Positions 1-8,407 are shown, numbered from the stretch's first letter. The stretch is DNA of 64,000 nucleotides from Serratia rhizosphaerae (GCF_009817885.1 NZ_CP041764.1:1984001-2048000), one strand, 5' to 3'. Numbers and translations: made by a program. Notes: generated from the sequence alone by a model not told the origin.

Positions 1-623
1 ACCAGCGCCATGTTTTCACGCTGCTGCAGCTCCAGCAGCAGCTCGATGATCTGCGCCTGGATGGTGACATCCAGCGCGGTGGTCGGCTCATCGGCAATCA
101 GCAGCTTGGGCCGGCAGGCGATCGCCATGGCGATCATCACGCGCTGGCTCATACCGCCGGACAGCTGATGCGGGTAGACGTCCAGCCGCGACGCCGGGTC
201 GGGAATCCCCACCTGCGTCAGCAGATCGACCGCGCGCTGACGCCGGGTGCGGCGGCTGCCGCCCTGGTGCACCTTCAGCGCTTCCATAATCTGAAAACCG
301 ACGGTGTAGCACGGGTTCAGACTGGTCATCGGATCCTGGAAAATCATCGCCACTTCGGCGCCCACCAGCTGGCGGCGCTCTTTCTCTGACAGTTTCTGCA
401 AATCCTGGCCGTTGAACGCCAGGTTATCGGCCATCACCCGGCCGGGATAATCAATCAGCCCCATAATCGCCAGCGAACTGACGGACTTGCCGGAGCCGGA
501 TTCGCCGACAATGCCCACTACCTGCCCCTGCTCCACGCTGTAGCTGATGCGATCAACCGCGCGGAACGGCGCGCCTTCGTCACCAAAGTGCACCGAAAGC
601 TTATCTACATTTAATAACGCCAT
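1..623 (-). CDS. dppD: Dipeptide ABC transporter ATP-binding protein DppD (partial)
   Basis: ATPase subunit of the dipeptide permease; it hydrolyses ATP on the cytoplasmic face of the DppBC channel. The visible N-terminal ~207 residues include a Walker A (GESGSGKS), the Q-loop (FQDPMTSLNP), the ABC signature (LSGGMSQR) and Walker B (LLIADEPTTALD), all typical of the oligopeptide/dipeptide subfamily. The start at 623 is preceded by a good GAGGAA ribosome-binding site and begins MALLNVDKLSV, as in E. coli DppD. The gene runs off the left edge, so the C-terminal third (oligopeptide/dipeptide C-terminal domain) is not seen. It lies 14 bases after dppC and is surely cotranscribed with it. Confidence 0.95.
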   Translation of the reverse strand, partial: MALLNVDKLSVHFGDEGAPFRAVDRISYSVEQGQVVGIVGESGSGKSVSSLAIMGLIDYPGRVMADNLAFNGQDLQKLSEKERRQLVGAEVAMIFQDPMTSLNPCYTVGFQIMEALKVHQGGSRRTRRQRAVDLLTQVGIPDPASRLDVYPHQLSGGMSQRVMIAMAIACRPKLLIADEPTTALDVTIQAQIIELLLELQQRENMAL

Positions 624-637
624 GATCCATTCCTCAG

Positions 638-1540
638 TTACTGCTTGAGTTTGGGGTCGAGAGCATCGCGCAAACCGTCCCCCATCAGGTTAAACGCCAG
701 CACCGTCAGCAGAATCGCCAGCCCCGGGAAGGTCACTACCCACCAGGCGCTTTGCGCGAACTGCAGTACGTCGGAGAGCATCGTGCCCCATTCCGGCGTC
801 GGCGGCTGTGCGCCCATACCGAGGAAACCCAGCGCGGCCATATCGAGAATGGCATTGGAAAAACCGAGCGACGCCTGCACGATCAGCGGCGCCAGACAGT
901 TAGGCAGAATATTGACGAACATCTGGCGCAGCGCCCCGGCGCCTGCCACCCGTGAGGCGGTGACGTAGTCGCGGTTGACCTCCACCAGCACCGCCGCGCG
1001 GGTGAGGCGCACGTAGTGCGGCAGGGCGACGAAGGTCAGCGCCAGTGACGCATTGACGATCGACGGCCCGAATACCGCCACCAGCACCAGCGCCAGCAGC
1101 AGGCTCGGCAGCGCCAGCATAATATCGACGACGCGCATGATGACGGCGTCCACCACGCCGCCGCAGTAGCCGGCCAGCAGGCCGAACACCACGCCCATAA
1201 TCAACGACAGCGCCACCACCAGACAGCCGACCAGCAGCGACAGGCGTGCGCCGAACATCAGCCGCGACAGCACGTCGCGGCCCACGTCGTCGGTGCCGAG
1301 AATAAACTGCCAGCTGCCGCCCTCCTGCCAGACCGGCGGTTTGAGCAGCGCGTCGCGGAACTGTTCCGCCGGCGCATGCGGCGCCAGGAAACCGGCGCCC
1401 AGCGCGATAACCAGCATAATGATGATATAGACCAGGCCGACCACGGCCCCTTTATTGCGCTTGAAGTAGTGCCAAAACTCCTGCAGCGGCGTCATGGGCT
1501 TCGGCGCGCCGGTGGCTACCGGCTCAGTTACTTGAGTCAT
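638..1540 (-). CDS. dppC: Dipeptide ABC transporter permease DppC
   Basis: Inner-membrane permease subunit of the dipeptide importer, 300 residues, the usual family length. It has a hydrophobic segment at about residues 34-55, then the BPD_transp_1 domain from about residue 100 with five further membrane segments and the EAA-loop region near residue 200 (ASRVAGAGALRQMFVNILPN), which contacts the ATPases. The N-terminal OppC_N segment (FWHYFKRNKGAVVGLV) is also present. It sits between dppB (11-base gap) and dppD (14-base gap). Order and sequence match the E. coli dppABCDF operon closely. Confidence 0.96.
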   Translation of the reverse strand: MTQVTEPVATGAPKPMTPLQEFWHYFKRNKGAVVGLVYIIIMLVIALGAGFLAPHAPAEQFRDALLKPPVWQEGGSWQFILGTDDVGRDVLSRLMFGARLSLLVGCLVVALSLIMGVVFGLLAGYCGGVVDAVIMRVVDIMLALPSLLLALVLVAVFGPSIVNASLALTFVALPHYVRLTRAAVLVEVNRDYVTASRVAGAGALRQMFVNILPNCLAPLIVQASLGFSNAILDMAALGFLGMGAQPPTPEWGTMLSDVLQFAQSAWWVVTFPGLAILLTVLAFNLMGDGLRDALDPKLKQ

Positions 1541-1551
1541 TACGGCGCCCC

Positions 1552-2571
1552 TTATTTCTTGTGACGAATACGTGGGTTAACCACGCCGTAGAGCACGTCT
1601 ACCAGCAGGTTAACCAGGATGATCATACAGGCGACCAGCAGCACCCCACCCTGCACCACCGGGTAGTCGCGCCGCTGCAGCGCTTCAATCAGCCAGCGGC
1701 CAAGGCCCGGCCAGGAGAAGATGGTTTCGGTCAGAATGGCGCCCGCCAGCAGCGTGCCGACCTGCAGACCAATCACCGTCACCACCGGCAGCAGCGCGTT
1801 GCGCAGCGCATGCACCACAATCACCCGCATGCGGCTGACGCCCTTGGCGCGCGCGGTGCGGATATAGTCCTCCCCCAGCACTTCCAGCATCGACGAACGG
1901 GTCATACGCACGATCACCGCCAGCGGAATGGTGCCCAGCACTACCGCCGGCAAAATCATATGCATCACCGCATCGACAAAATCGCCGGGCTCGCCCCAGA
2001 ATAAGGTGTCGATCAGCATAAAGCCGGTCAGCGGCAGAGTATCGTCAAGGAACACCGTATCGCTGATCCTGCCGGAGACCGGCGTCAGGTTCAGCTGCAC
2101 CGATACCAGCATGATCAGCATCATTCCCCACCAGAAAATCGGCATCGAATAGCCGGTCAGCGAGATGCCCACCGCGGTATGGTCAAAAATCGATCCCCGC
2201 CTCACCGCCGCCAGCACGCCGACCGGAATGCCCACCAGCACGGCGAATATCATCGCGCAGATGCCCAGCTCCAGCGTCGCCTTAAAGCGCGGCACGAACT
2301 CGTCCCAGACGGAAATACGGCTCTTGAGGGACGTACCCAAGTCGCCCTGCAGCACATTGGATACGTAAGTGAAATATTGCTGATACAGCGGCTTGTCCAG
2401 CCCCATTTCCGCCATGATCTGCGCATGGCGCTCTGCGGAGATCCCGCGCTCCCCGGCCATGATCGTCACCGGATCGCCGGGGATCATGTGCACAAAGACA
2501 AAAGTCAGCAAAGTAATGCCGATAAACGTTGGGATAACTAACCCCAAACGTCGGAGTATGAACTGCAACAT
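1552..2571 (-). CDS. dppB: Dipeptide ABC transporter permease DppB
   Basis: Permease partner of DppC, 339 residues from the ATG at 2571; this start gives MLQFILRRLGLVIPTF, the start of E. coli DppB. An upstream in-frame extension to 2607 is open but has no support. The OppB/DppB N-terminal domain (first membrane helix residues 9-30, then the HMIPGDP motif) is followed by the transport domain with the EAA-like loop around ARAKGVSRMRVIVVHALRNALLP, split here as ARAKGVS and HALRNALLP. The C-terminus YGVVNPRIRHKK is as in E. coli. The gene is separated from dppA by 176 bases holding strong hairpins, and is tightly linked to dppC. Confidence 0.96.
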   Translation of the reverse strand: MLQFILRRLGLVIPTFIGITLLTFVFVHMIPGDPVTIMAGERGISAERHAQIMAEMGLDKPLYQQYFTYVSNVLQGDLGTSLKSRISVWDEFVPRFKATLELGICAMIFAVLVGIPVGVLAAVRRGSIFDHTAVGISLTGYSMPIFWWGMMLIMLVSVQLNLTPVSGRISDTVFLDDTLPLTGFMLIDTLFWGEPGDFVDAVMHMILPAVVLGTIPLAVIVRMTRSSMLEVLGEDYIRTARAKGVSRMRVIVVHALRNALLPVVTVIGLQVGTLLAGAILTETIFSWPGLGRWLIEALQRRDYPVVQGGVLLVACMIILVNLLVDVLYGVVNPRIRHKK

Positions 2572-2662
2572 ATCCCGAACTCTCTGTATAGGCGCCCGAC
2601 AGCTCATCGTCCGCCGGGCTTATTAAGCTCACATCTTCTGAAAAGATCCTGGCGGGGACGGG

Positions 2663-2738
2663 CAGCCGCAGGCGCAACGCGTTGTGCCTGCGGCTGATGC
2701 GCCATCCCCGGCTTGTCAGGGCCGGGTAAACCCGGCCC
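2663..2738 (-). promoter_or_regulatory. Two hairpins between dppA and dppB
   Basis: Two inverted repeats lie in the dppA-dppB intergenic region. The first, 2663-2678 with 2681-2696, pairs 15 of 16 positions around a 2-base loop. The second, 2719-2726 with 2731-2738, is a perfect 8-bp GC stem with a 4-base loop. Neither has a downstream U-tract in the direction of transcription. The likely role is stabilising dppA mRNA, or partial attenuation, so that the periplasmic binding protein is made in excess over the membrane subunits; that role is inferred from comparable binding-protein operons. Confidence 0.7.
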
Positions 2739-2747
2739 GGTTAAGCA

Positions 2748-4355
2748 TTAATCCAGGGATACGTTCTCGAAGTGATGTTTACCCAGCGGATCCACCACGT
2801 AGCCTTTGACTTCTTTACGCACAGGCTCGTAAACGGTGGAGTGGGCGATGATCAGCGCCGGCGCCTGGTCGTGCATCACCACCTGCGCCTGCTTGTAGAG
2901 TTCGATGCGCTTGTTATGGTCAGAGGCGGCACGCGCCGGCTGAATCAGCGCTTCGAACGACTTGTCGCACCAGCGTGAATAGTTGGAACCGTCCTTCGCC
3001 GCCGCGCAGCTGAACAGCGTGGCGAAGAAGTTATCCGGATCCCCGTTGTCGCCGGTCCAGCCCATCATCACCGTCTGGTGCTCGCCGTCTTTGGCGCGCT
3101 TGAGGTATTCACCCCACTCATAGGAAACGATTTTGGCCTTGACGCCGATCTTCGCCCAGTCGGACTGAATCATCTCCGCCATACGGCGGGCGTTCGGGTT
3201 GTACGGACGCTGTACCGGCATCGCCCACAGGTCGATGGTGAAGCCTTCCGCCATGCCGGCCTCTTTCAGCAGCGCCTTCGCTTTTTCAGGGTCGTAGGCG
3301 TAATCCTTCACCGCGTCGTTGTAGCCCCACATGGTCGGCGGGATCAGGTTTTTCGCCGCCTGACCGGCACCCTGATAGACCGCATCGATAATGGCCTGCT
3401 TGTTGACCGCCATGGTCAGCGCCTGACGCACCTTCACATTATCCAGCGGCTTTTTCTCGACGTTAAACGACACATAGCCGACGTTCAGCCCCGGCTGTTC
3501 CATCAGGTTGATCGTTTTGTCCTGCTTCATACGCGCCAGGTCGGCCGGGTTCGGGTACGGCATCACCTGACATTCGTTTTTCTGCAGCTTGGCGTAACGC
3601 ACGGAGGCGTCCGGCGTGATGGAGAACACCAGACGGTCGATCTTCGGCTTGGTGCCCCAGTAGCCGTCGAACGCTTTATACAGGATGCGCGAGTCTTTCT
3701 GGTACTGCAGCAGCTGGAACGGACCGGTGCCGACCGGGTTGAGGTCCACTTTTTCCGGCGTGCCGGCTTTCATCATGTTGTCCGCATATTCCGCCGACAG
3801 AATCGAGGCGAAATCCATGCCCAAATCGGCCAGGAACGGCGCTTCCGGACGGGTCAGCACAAAGCGCACGGTGTGATCGTCCACCTTCTCCACCTTGGCG
3901 ATCAAATCCTGCATGCCCATGCCCTGGAAGTACTCATAGCTGCCGCCGGAGACCTTGTGGTACGGGTGTTTGGCATCCTGCTGGCGTTCGAAGGAGTAGA
4001 CCACGTCGTCGGCGTTGAAATCGCGCGTCGGCTTAAAGATTTTGCTGCTTTGCCACTTCACGCCTTTACGCAGGTGGAAGGTGTAGGTTTTGCCGTCTTC
4101 ACTGACGTCCCATTTTTCGGCCAGGCTCGGCTCGATTTCGGTGGTGCCGAGTTTGAACTCCACCAGACGGTTATAGATTGGCACCGAGCTGGCGTCATAG
4201 GTGGTGCCGGAGGTGAACAGCTGCGGGTTAAAGCCTTCCGGCGAACCTTCAGAACAGTAAACCAGCGTTTTCGCCTGTACGCTGGCGGCGACGGTCAGCG
4301 CCACCAGTCCTATACCGAATTTCAGCATCCCCGATTTGGTCAAGGAACTCGTCAT
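2748..4355 (-). CDS. dppA: Periplasmic dipeptide-binding protein DppA
   Basis: Solute-binding protein (SBP_bac_5 family) that captures dipeptides in the periplasm and delivers them to DppBCDF; in E. coli it also serves in haem uptake and dipeptide chemotaxis. It has 535 residues with a cleavable signal peptide (residues 1-28, ending SVQA before KTLVYCSEGSPEGF). The rest is the family fold, with the conserved GTGPF motif near residue 210 and the GYVSFN segment near 295. The start at 4355 follows a GGAG Shine-Dalgarno. First gene of the dpp operon. In enterics dppA is a target of the GcvB small RNA; no such site is demonstrated here. Confidence 0.97.
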   Translation of the reverse strand: MTSSLTKSGMLKFGIGLVALTVAASVQAKTLVYCSEGSPEGFNPQLFTSGTTYDASSVPIYNRLVEFKLGTTEIEPSLAEKWDVSEDGKTYTFHLRKGVKWQSSKIFKPTRDFNADDVVYSFERQQDAKHPYHKVSGGSYEYFQGMGMQDLIAKVEKVDDHTVRFVLTRPEAPFLADLGMDFASILSAEYADNMMKAGTPEKVDLNPVGTGPFQLLQYQKDSRILYKAFDGYWGTKPKIDRLVFSITPDASVRYAKLQKNECQVMPYPNPADLARMKQDKTINLMEQPGLNVGYVSFNVEKKPLDNVKVRQALTMAVNKQAIIDAVYQGAGQAAKNLIPPTMWGYNDAVKDYAYDPEKAKALLKEAGMAEGFTIDLWAMPVQRPYNPNARRMAEMIQSDWAKIGVKAKIVSYEWGEYLKRAKDGEHQTVMMGWTGDNGDPDNFFATLFSCAAAKDGSNYSRWCDKSFEALIQPARAASDHNKRIELYKQAQVVMHDQAPALIIAHSTVYEPVRKEVKGYVVDPLGKHHFENVSLD

Positions 4356-5055
4356 CGTTAGTGCTCCATTTGTGATGTGATGTGTGTATACCCGTCACGT
4401 TTCCGCTGGCCGGTGCGACGGCGGCCCTTACCTGGCCCACTGCCAAGGCAGTGCGCCGTTCTGGGGTGCCGCTTTCCTGCAGCATGAAATCGTGGGGGTT
4501 AATGTCCGCCAGACCTGTATTTTTTTATTGCGCGGTCTGTGCGGCGGCCAGGGTCAGAAATGAGCCGGATGGAACGCATCCGGAAATAGGCGTTTAAGCG
4601 GGTGGTCGCCACTCAAACAGCTCTCGCTCTAACCCCTAAGGCTATCAAATTGCCAACTGTTGAGGGTGGCGTCAATATAACCAGTGGGGTTTTACGCAGA
4701 CTGTGAGAAACAGCAAACAAACATAAAAAAAACCATTTGTTAACATATACAGCATGAAATTTATGCTATACGACAATTTATCAGTGTGATTCCCTGAGTA
4801 ACAAAATCTAACCAGCGTTAAACTCCGGGAAAAAACTAAAAAAGTTTGTTGTTAAATGCTGAAAATCTGAACGGTTATTTTTACGATTGGCTGCAAAAAC
4901 AGAACGAAATGCTGACGAATACCCCGAAAGAGTGAGTCCGATGAGCGCTTTTTTCGCGCCGCTCGGCAACTATCTGCGCGCAGGGAAAAAAGTTGAGCGG
5001 GTCTGTGGCGGCGTCTCTCCATCCTCACGGCTACGGTATGGCCGATCGACAGACG
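4356..5055. other. Intergenic region upstream of dppA
   Basis: About 700 bases with no credible gene; short open frames here have no ribosome-binding sites and no family resemblance. The stretch 4660-4860 is markedly A+T-rich and must hold the dppA promoter on the minus strand, but no -35/-10 pair is clear enough to call. One frame on the minus strand (4852-5154) runs straight through the tRNA and is not a gene. Confidence 0.6.
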
Positions 5056-5086
5056 AAAAAAAACCTGCTTTAAAAAGCAGGTTTTT
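5056..5086 (-). terminator. Rho-independent terminator after tRNA-Pro
   Basis: On the minus strand a 10-bp stem (5061-5070 with 5075-5084) with a small A/T loop is followed by a run of U residues (A-run 5056-5063 on the plus strand). It lies 8 bases beyond the encoded CCA end of the tRNA and fits a classic terminator for the monocistronic tRNA transcript. Confidence 0.85.
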
Positions 5087-5093
5087 CGAATGG

Positions 5094-5170
5094 TGGTCGG
5101 CGAGAGAGGATTCGAACCTCCGACCCACTGGTCCCAAACCAGTTGCGCTACCAAGCTGCGCTACTCGCCG
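5094..5170 (-). tRNA. proM: tRNA-Pro (anticodon UGG)
   Basis: 77-nt tRNA on the minus strand with encoded CCA. The 5' acceptor CGGCGAG pairs with CTCGCCG, the T-loop is GGTTCGAATCC and the anticodon loop reads TTTGGGA, giving anticodon TGG (reads CCA, and other CCN codons by wobble). As far as I recall, the sequence equals E. coli proM. It occupies the position between eptB and dppA where E. coli K-12 carries proK (anticodon CGG), so the symbol is given by sequence, not by position. Confidence 0.93.
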
Positions 5171-5293
5171 ATGCGGGGCGCATCTTACTGCTGGCGCACA
5201 GGGGCGTCAATCACTTTTTCGCCCCGCCGTTGCAAACGGCGATAAAAGCGCCGGATCAGCCAAAAAATCAGCGACGGCGCCTGGTTAGTCAGA

Positions 5294-7033
5294 TTACGGC
5301 TTGGCGACCGCGCCGGCGGCCGGCGCCGAAGGAGCAGGCGTCGCCTTGGCCGATACCGGTGCCGCATTAGGGTTGTTGCACCAGTTATTCTTGGCGACGA
5401 TACCGCCGTCCGGCGAGGTATAGCCCAGGCAGCCGAGAATGGTGTCAAACAGCTCAACGTGACGGTGGGATTTGCCCACCCGCTGCTGCGCCTGCAGACG
5501 CTCAAACGCGCTGCGGTTGTGGTCGTCCGCCAGATATTTGTCCGAGGCCCAGACGATCATCGGCACGCGGAACTGCTCCGGCGGCGCCATCTCACGCGGC
5601 GTACCGTGCAGGTGTGAGTTCTCGCCGATCGATTCACCATGATCGGCAGCATAGAACACGATGGCTTTCTTATCGCGCACCTGGTCGATCACCTTATCGA
5701 TAAAGCTGTCGGTATACAGCACGGTGTTGTCATAGGCGTTGATCAGCTGATCTTTGGAACAGAAATCATCCACCCCCATGCACTCCGGCTGATAGCGCGC
5801 ATAGCTGCGCGGGTAGCGCTGCGAGTACAGGTAGTGCGAGCCTTTGGTATGCAGCACCACCAGGTGCTTGCCCTTCGGATAGCGCGCCAGCGACTCTTTC
5901 ATCTCATCCACCAGCAGCATATCGTCGACCGATTTACCGTCATTGCGCTTCTCAGAGGCAATCATCTCGCGGAAGGAGTAATTATTCACGTCGGTGTTGT
6001 TGTAGAACCACACCTCGCTCTGCATGGCAAACAGCTCGGAGGTAAAGCCCAGCTCTTTCAGCACCGCAAAAATATTCTGCTCTTTCAGCGTACGCTGCGG
6101 GTTGTCCGAGGTGCCGCCTTCGCGCACAAACATGCAGCGCAGCGACAGCTTGGTCGAGGTATCGCAGGACTCGCCGCGGAACGCCACCAGGTTTTTCTCT
6201 TTCGACAGCTTCGGCGTGGTGTCACGCTCATAGCCCAGCATGCCCATATGGTCCCAGCGGGTGGTTTCGCCGATGATAAACACCACATAGGTATCATCGA
6301 GGCCGTCCGGCGCCACGTAGGTAAAGTGCTGCGCCGGGTCGAACATATTGGCGGCGTCCTGGCTTTCATCGTAGCGGGTATAGGCAAACAGCCCCAGCGC
6401 CGACAGCCAGTTGGACGGCAGGTAAGAGTGCGCCACCACGCCGCCATAGCTCGGCAGGTCGATATTGGTGATTTTCTCCTGCGCGGTCTGCTCTTTATCC
6501 AGCGTGCGCAGCGGCAGCCACACCAGCGCAACCACCGCCAGCAGCACCAGCAGCGGCTTCAGCCGCCGGCCCGGCGTTTTCAGCTGTTCAATCAGCGTAT
6601 CACGCAGGTCGTTGCGCCAGATCAGCAGCAGCGGCAGCGCACTGACCACCAGCATCCACACCACAAAGTGCATGCCGACCACTTCTCTCGACAGATCGAT
6701 ATCCGTGGTCATCACCGACACGATAATGCCGTAGCCGATCACCACGTTGAAGAAGGTCATGTAATAGCTGGCCGCCACCGAGATCAATACCAGCAGCGAG
6801 GCGACGATGCGGTAAAACAACCGGCCGCCCAGCGATATCAGACGCATGATAAAGAAGGTGAACAGAACGATAGCAACAACTTCCGTTATTGCGGAAACAA
6901 CCTTAATCCCCTGAATGCCGTGCGCAAATGAATCAAAACGACGATAAAAAACGGAAAGGTTTAAAAAGATGCCGATATAGATCGCTAACAATAACGATAA
7001 ATTCTGCTGTGATAGCGATTTAACTTTGTTCAT
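5294..7033 (-). CDS. eptB: Kdo2-lipid A/LPS phosphoethanolamine transferase EptB
   Basis: Inner-membrane enzyme that moves phosphoethanolamine from phosphatidylethanolamine to the outer Kdo of LPS, lowering surface charge and polymyxin sensitivity. Five N-terminal membrane helices (within residues 1-175) precede a periplasmic alkaline-phosphatase-fold domain. Zinc and catalytic motifs are present: GETTRWDH near residue 255, the nucleophile Thr in CDTSTKLSLRCMF, and AADHGES near 450. I start it at 7033 (MNKVKSLSQQNLS), which aligns with the E. coli start; an extension to 7078 is open. The last ~25 residues form an Ala/Pro/Ser-rich tail that E. coli EptB lacks. Known controls in E. coli are sigma-E and the MgrR/ArcZ sRNAs; none is shown here. 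Confidence 0.95.
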   Translation of the reverse strand: MNKVKSLSQQNLSLLLAIYIGIFLNLSVFYRRFDSFAHGIQGIKVVSAITEVVAIVLFTFFIMRLISLGGRLFYRIVASLLVLISVAASYYMTFFNVVIGYGIIVSVMTTDIDLSREVVGMHFVVWMLVVSALPLLLIWRNDLRDTLIEQLKTPGRRLKPLLVLLAVVALVWLPLRTLDKEQTAQEKITNIDLPSYGGVVAHSYLPSNWLSALGLFAYTRYDESQDAANMFDPAQHFTYVAPDGLDDTYVVFIIGETTRWDHMGMLGYERDTTPKLSKEKNLVAFRGESCDTSTKLSLRCMFVREGGTSDNPQRTLKEQNIFAVLKELGFTSELFAMQSEVWFYNNTDVNNYSFREMIASEKRNDGKSVDDMLLVDEMKESLARYPKGKHLVVLHTKGSHYLYSQRYPRSYARYQPECMGVDDFCSKDQLINAYDNTVLYTDSFIDKVIDQVRDKKAIVFYAADHGESIGENSHLHGTPREMAPPEQFRVPMIVWASDKYLADDHNRSAFERLQAQQRVGKSHRHVELFDTILGCLGYTSPDGGIVAKNNWCNNPNAAPVSAKATPAPSAPAAGAVAKP

Positions 7034-7201
7034 GCAACGCGGTAACTCCGGGGGACTTTTAAACTGTTCTGAAACCATTCAGACACTCAATGCGTCGGCA
7101 GGTTCAGCCGATCGACAATAAGCCCTATTTTTTAGTCGAGAATCAGGATGATTCTTAAGCAATGGGCGTGTTGCCGCTTCAGGACGCGGGGCGAGGCAGG
7201 A

Positions 7202-7235
7202 GAAAAAACAAAAAATGGAGGGTTTCCCCTCCATT
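7202..7235 (-). terminator. Terminator downstream of ohr
   Basis: On the minus strand an 8-9 bp stem (7215-7222 with 7226-7234) is followed by a T-rich run interrupted by one G (plus-strand A-tracts 7203-7214). It begins 20 bases after the ohr stop codon and is a good intrinsic terminator. Confidence 0.88.
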
Positions 7236-7253
7236 GATCAGCGCTCGAACGCG

Positions 7254-7679
7254 TTATTTCACGTTTAATATAACATCAATATTGCCACGGGTGGCATTGG
7301 AATATGGGCAAACCACGTGCGCTTTCTGCACCAGATCTTCCGCCACGCTGCGCTCAACCCCCGGCAGACTGATATCCAACTGCACTTCAATGCCGAAACC
7401 GTTCGGGATTTCTCCGATGCCCACCGTGCCCTCAATGGCGGCATCGGCAGGAATTTTGACCTTTTCCTTCGCCGCGACGAACTTCAGCGCGCCGAGAAAA
7501 CAGGCGGAATACCCTGCGGCAAACAGCTGTTCCGGGTTGGTGACCTCGCCGCCGGCGCCGCCCATCTCTTTCGGCACGCCCAGTTTCACGTCCAGTACGC
7601 CGTCAGATGAGGTAGCACGACCATCACGGCCGCCGGTGGCTTTTGCATGAGCGCGGTACACAACTTTTTCAATAGACAT
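7254..7679 (-). CDS. ohr: Organic hydroperoxide resistance protein Ohr
   Basis: Thiol peroxidase of the OsmC/Ohr family that reduces organic and fatty-acid hydroperoxides in the cytoplasm, using lipoylated proteins as reductant. 141 residues from the ATG at 7679 (MSIEKVVYRA), preceded by AAGGAAG. Both catalytic cysteines are in their motifs: GYSACFLGAL near residue 60 and HVVCPYSNATRGN near 125. Arg near residue 18 (GGRDGRA) is also conserved. It is followed by the regulator gene ohrR on the same strand upstream, with palindromic operator-like sequences in both promoters. Confidence 0.96.
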   Translation of the reverse strand: MSIEKVVYRAHAKATGGRDGRATSSDGVLDVKLGVPKEMGGAGGEVTNPEQLFAAGYSACFLGALKFVAAKEKVKIPADAAIEGTVGIGEIPNGFGIEVQLDISLPGVERSVAEDLVQKAHVVCPYSNATRGNIDVILNVK

Positions 7680-7749
7680 CTTTGCTTCCTTTTTTCGAGT
7701 GGGCCAACAGGCGTCGCCCGTCATAGATGCCGCGGCGCCAGATGAGCTC

Positions 7750-7762
7750 GCGATTAAATCGC
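7750..7762. promoter_or_regulatory. Candidate OhrR operator upstream of ohr
   Basis: A 13-bp inverted repeat with a single-base centre (GCGATT-A-AATCGC) lies about 70 bases upstream of the ohr start, next to an A/T-rich TATATA element at 7767-7772. Placement and A/T-rich centre fit an OhrR site. Assignment is by position and symmetry only. Confidence 0.5.
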
Positions 7763-7797
7763 ACGCTATATACTTAACAGACTCATTTTCAGTTTAG

Positions 7798-7818
7798 CGC
7801 ACGATCGACGATCGTGCG
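7798..7818. promoter_or_regulatory. Perfect inverted repeat between ohrR and ohr
   Basis: A perfect 10-bp inverted repeat around one central base (7798-7807 with 7809-7818) lies 20 bases after the ohrR stop. No U-run follows, so it may be a weak terminator of ohrR or an additional OhrR-type site (it contains CACGATCG, related to the CACGAT of the ohrR promoter repeat). Confidence 0.5.
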
Positions 7819-7837
7819 TGCTGCCCGCCACCCAGCG

Positions 7838-8296
7838 TTACACCTGTCCGAGCAGGTTGCCGCGCAGCGTTTCCAGCTGCTGCTTCAGGCTCTGTACGTC
7901 CTCCAGGCTACAGGCAGAAGCACACATCACCGCTTCCGGCACCGACTGCGCCTTGGCGCGCAGCGCACGGCCGGCGTCGGTCAGCGCAATAATCACCTGC
8001 CGCTCGTCGGCGGCGGCACGATAGCGCACCAACAGCCCGGCGGCCTCCAGACGTTTCAGCAGCGGCGTCAGCGTGGCGGAGTCCAGAAACAGCCGCTCGC
8101 CAATATCGGATACGGTGATCTCATCCCGCTCCCACAGCACCAGCATCACCAGATATTGCGGATAGGTCAGCTCCAGCTGGCTGAGCAGTTTGCGATACAC
8201 CTTATGCAGCGCCAGGTTGGCCGAGTAGAGCGCGAAACACATCTGTTGATCGAGCTGCAGCGCGTTTTTTTCGTTGAATGTATTGTTATCTTTCAT
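7838..8296 (-). CDS. ohrR: Organic-peroxide sensor repressor OhrR (MarR family)
   Basis: Redox-sensing MarR-family repressor, 152 residues. The peroxidatic cysteine lies in the signature CFALYSANLALHKVYR (Cys20), and the winged helix-turn-helix spans about residues 50-110 (VSDIGERLFLDSATLTPLLKRLEAAGLL, here VSDIGERLFLDS then TLTPLLKRLEA), with the wing ending DERQVIIALT. Two further cysteines are near residues 124 and 128. Oxidation of Cys20 by organic hydroperoxides should release DNA and induce ohr. It is likely autoregulated through the inverted repeat just upstream of its start. Confidence 0.94.
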   Translation of the reverse strand: MKDNNTFNEKNALQLDQQMCFALYSANLALHKVYRKLLSQLELTYPQYLVMLVLWERDEITVSDIGERLFLDSATLTPLLKRLEAAGLLVRYRAAADERQVIIALTDAGRALRAKAQSVPEAVMCASACSLEDVQSLKQQLETLRGNLLGQV

Positions 8297-8310
8297 TGTT
8301 TAAACATATA

Positions 8311-8354
8311 TAGCACACGATAAAATAGCAAGCTAACACCCGACGATTGTGCTA
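8311..8354. promoter_or_regulatory. Candidate OhrR operator in the ohrR promoter
   Basis: Two inverted half-sites, TAGCACACGAT (8311-8321) and ACGATTGTGCTA (8343-8354), are separated by 21 bases directly upstream of ohrR. They share the CACGAT core with the repeat at 7798-7818. The region also lies in front of the plus-strand HD gene at 8408, so it could affect both divergent units. Confidence 0.5.
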
Positions 8355-8407
8355 TTTTTTTATTTACAGGAACGCATTTGCGTGCCACAGGACGGGAGGG
8401 AACAGCC

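Noticed and set aside
3078..4361. 427-codon open frame antisense to dppA
   Set aside because: Shadow of a high-GC coding region; His/Arg/Val-rich composition without domains, while dppA on the other strand is certain.
4852..5154. 100-codon minus-strand frame
   Set aside because: Reads through the tRNA-Pro gene and its terminator.
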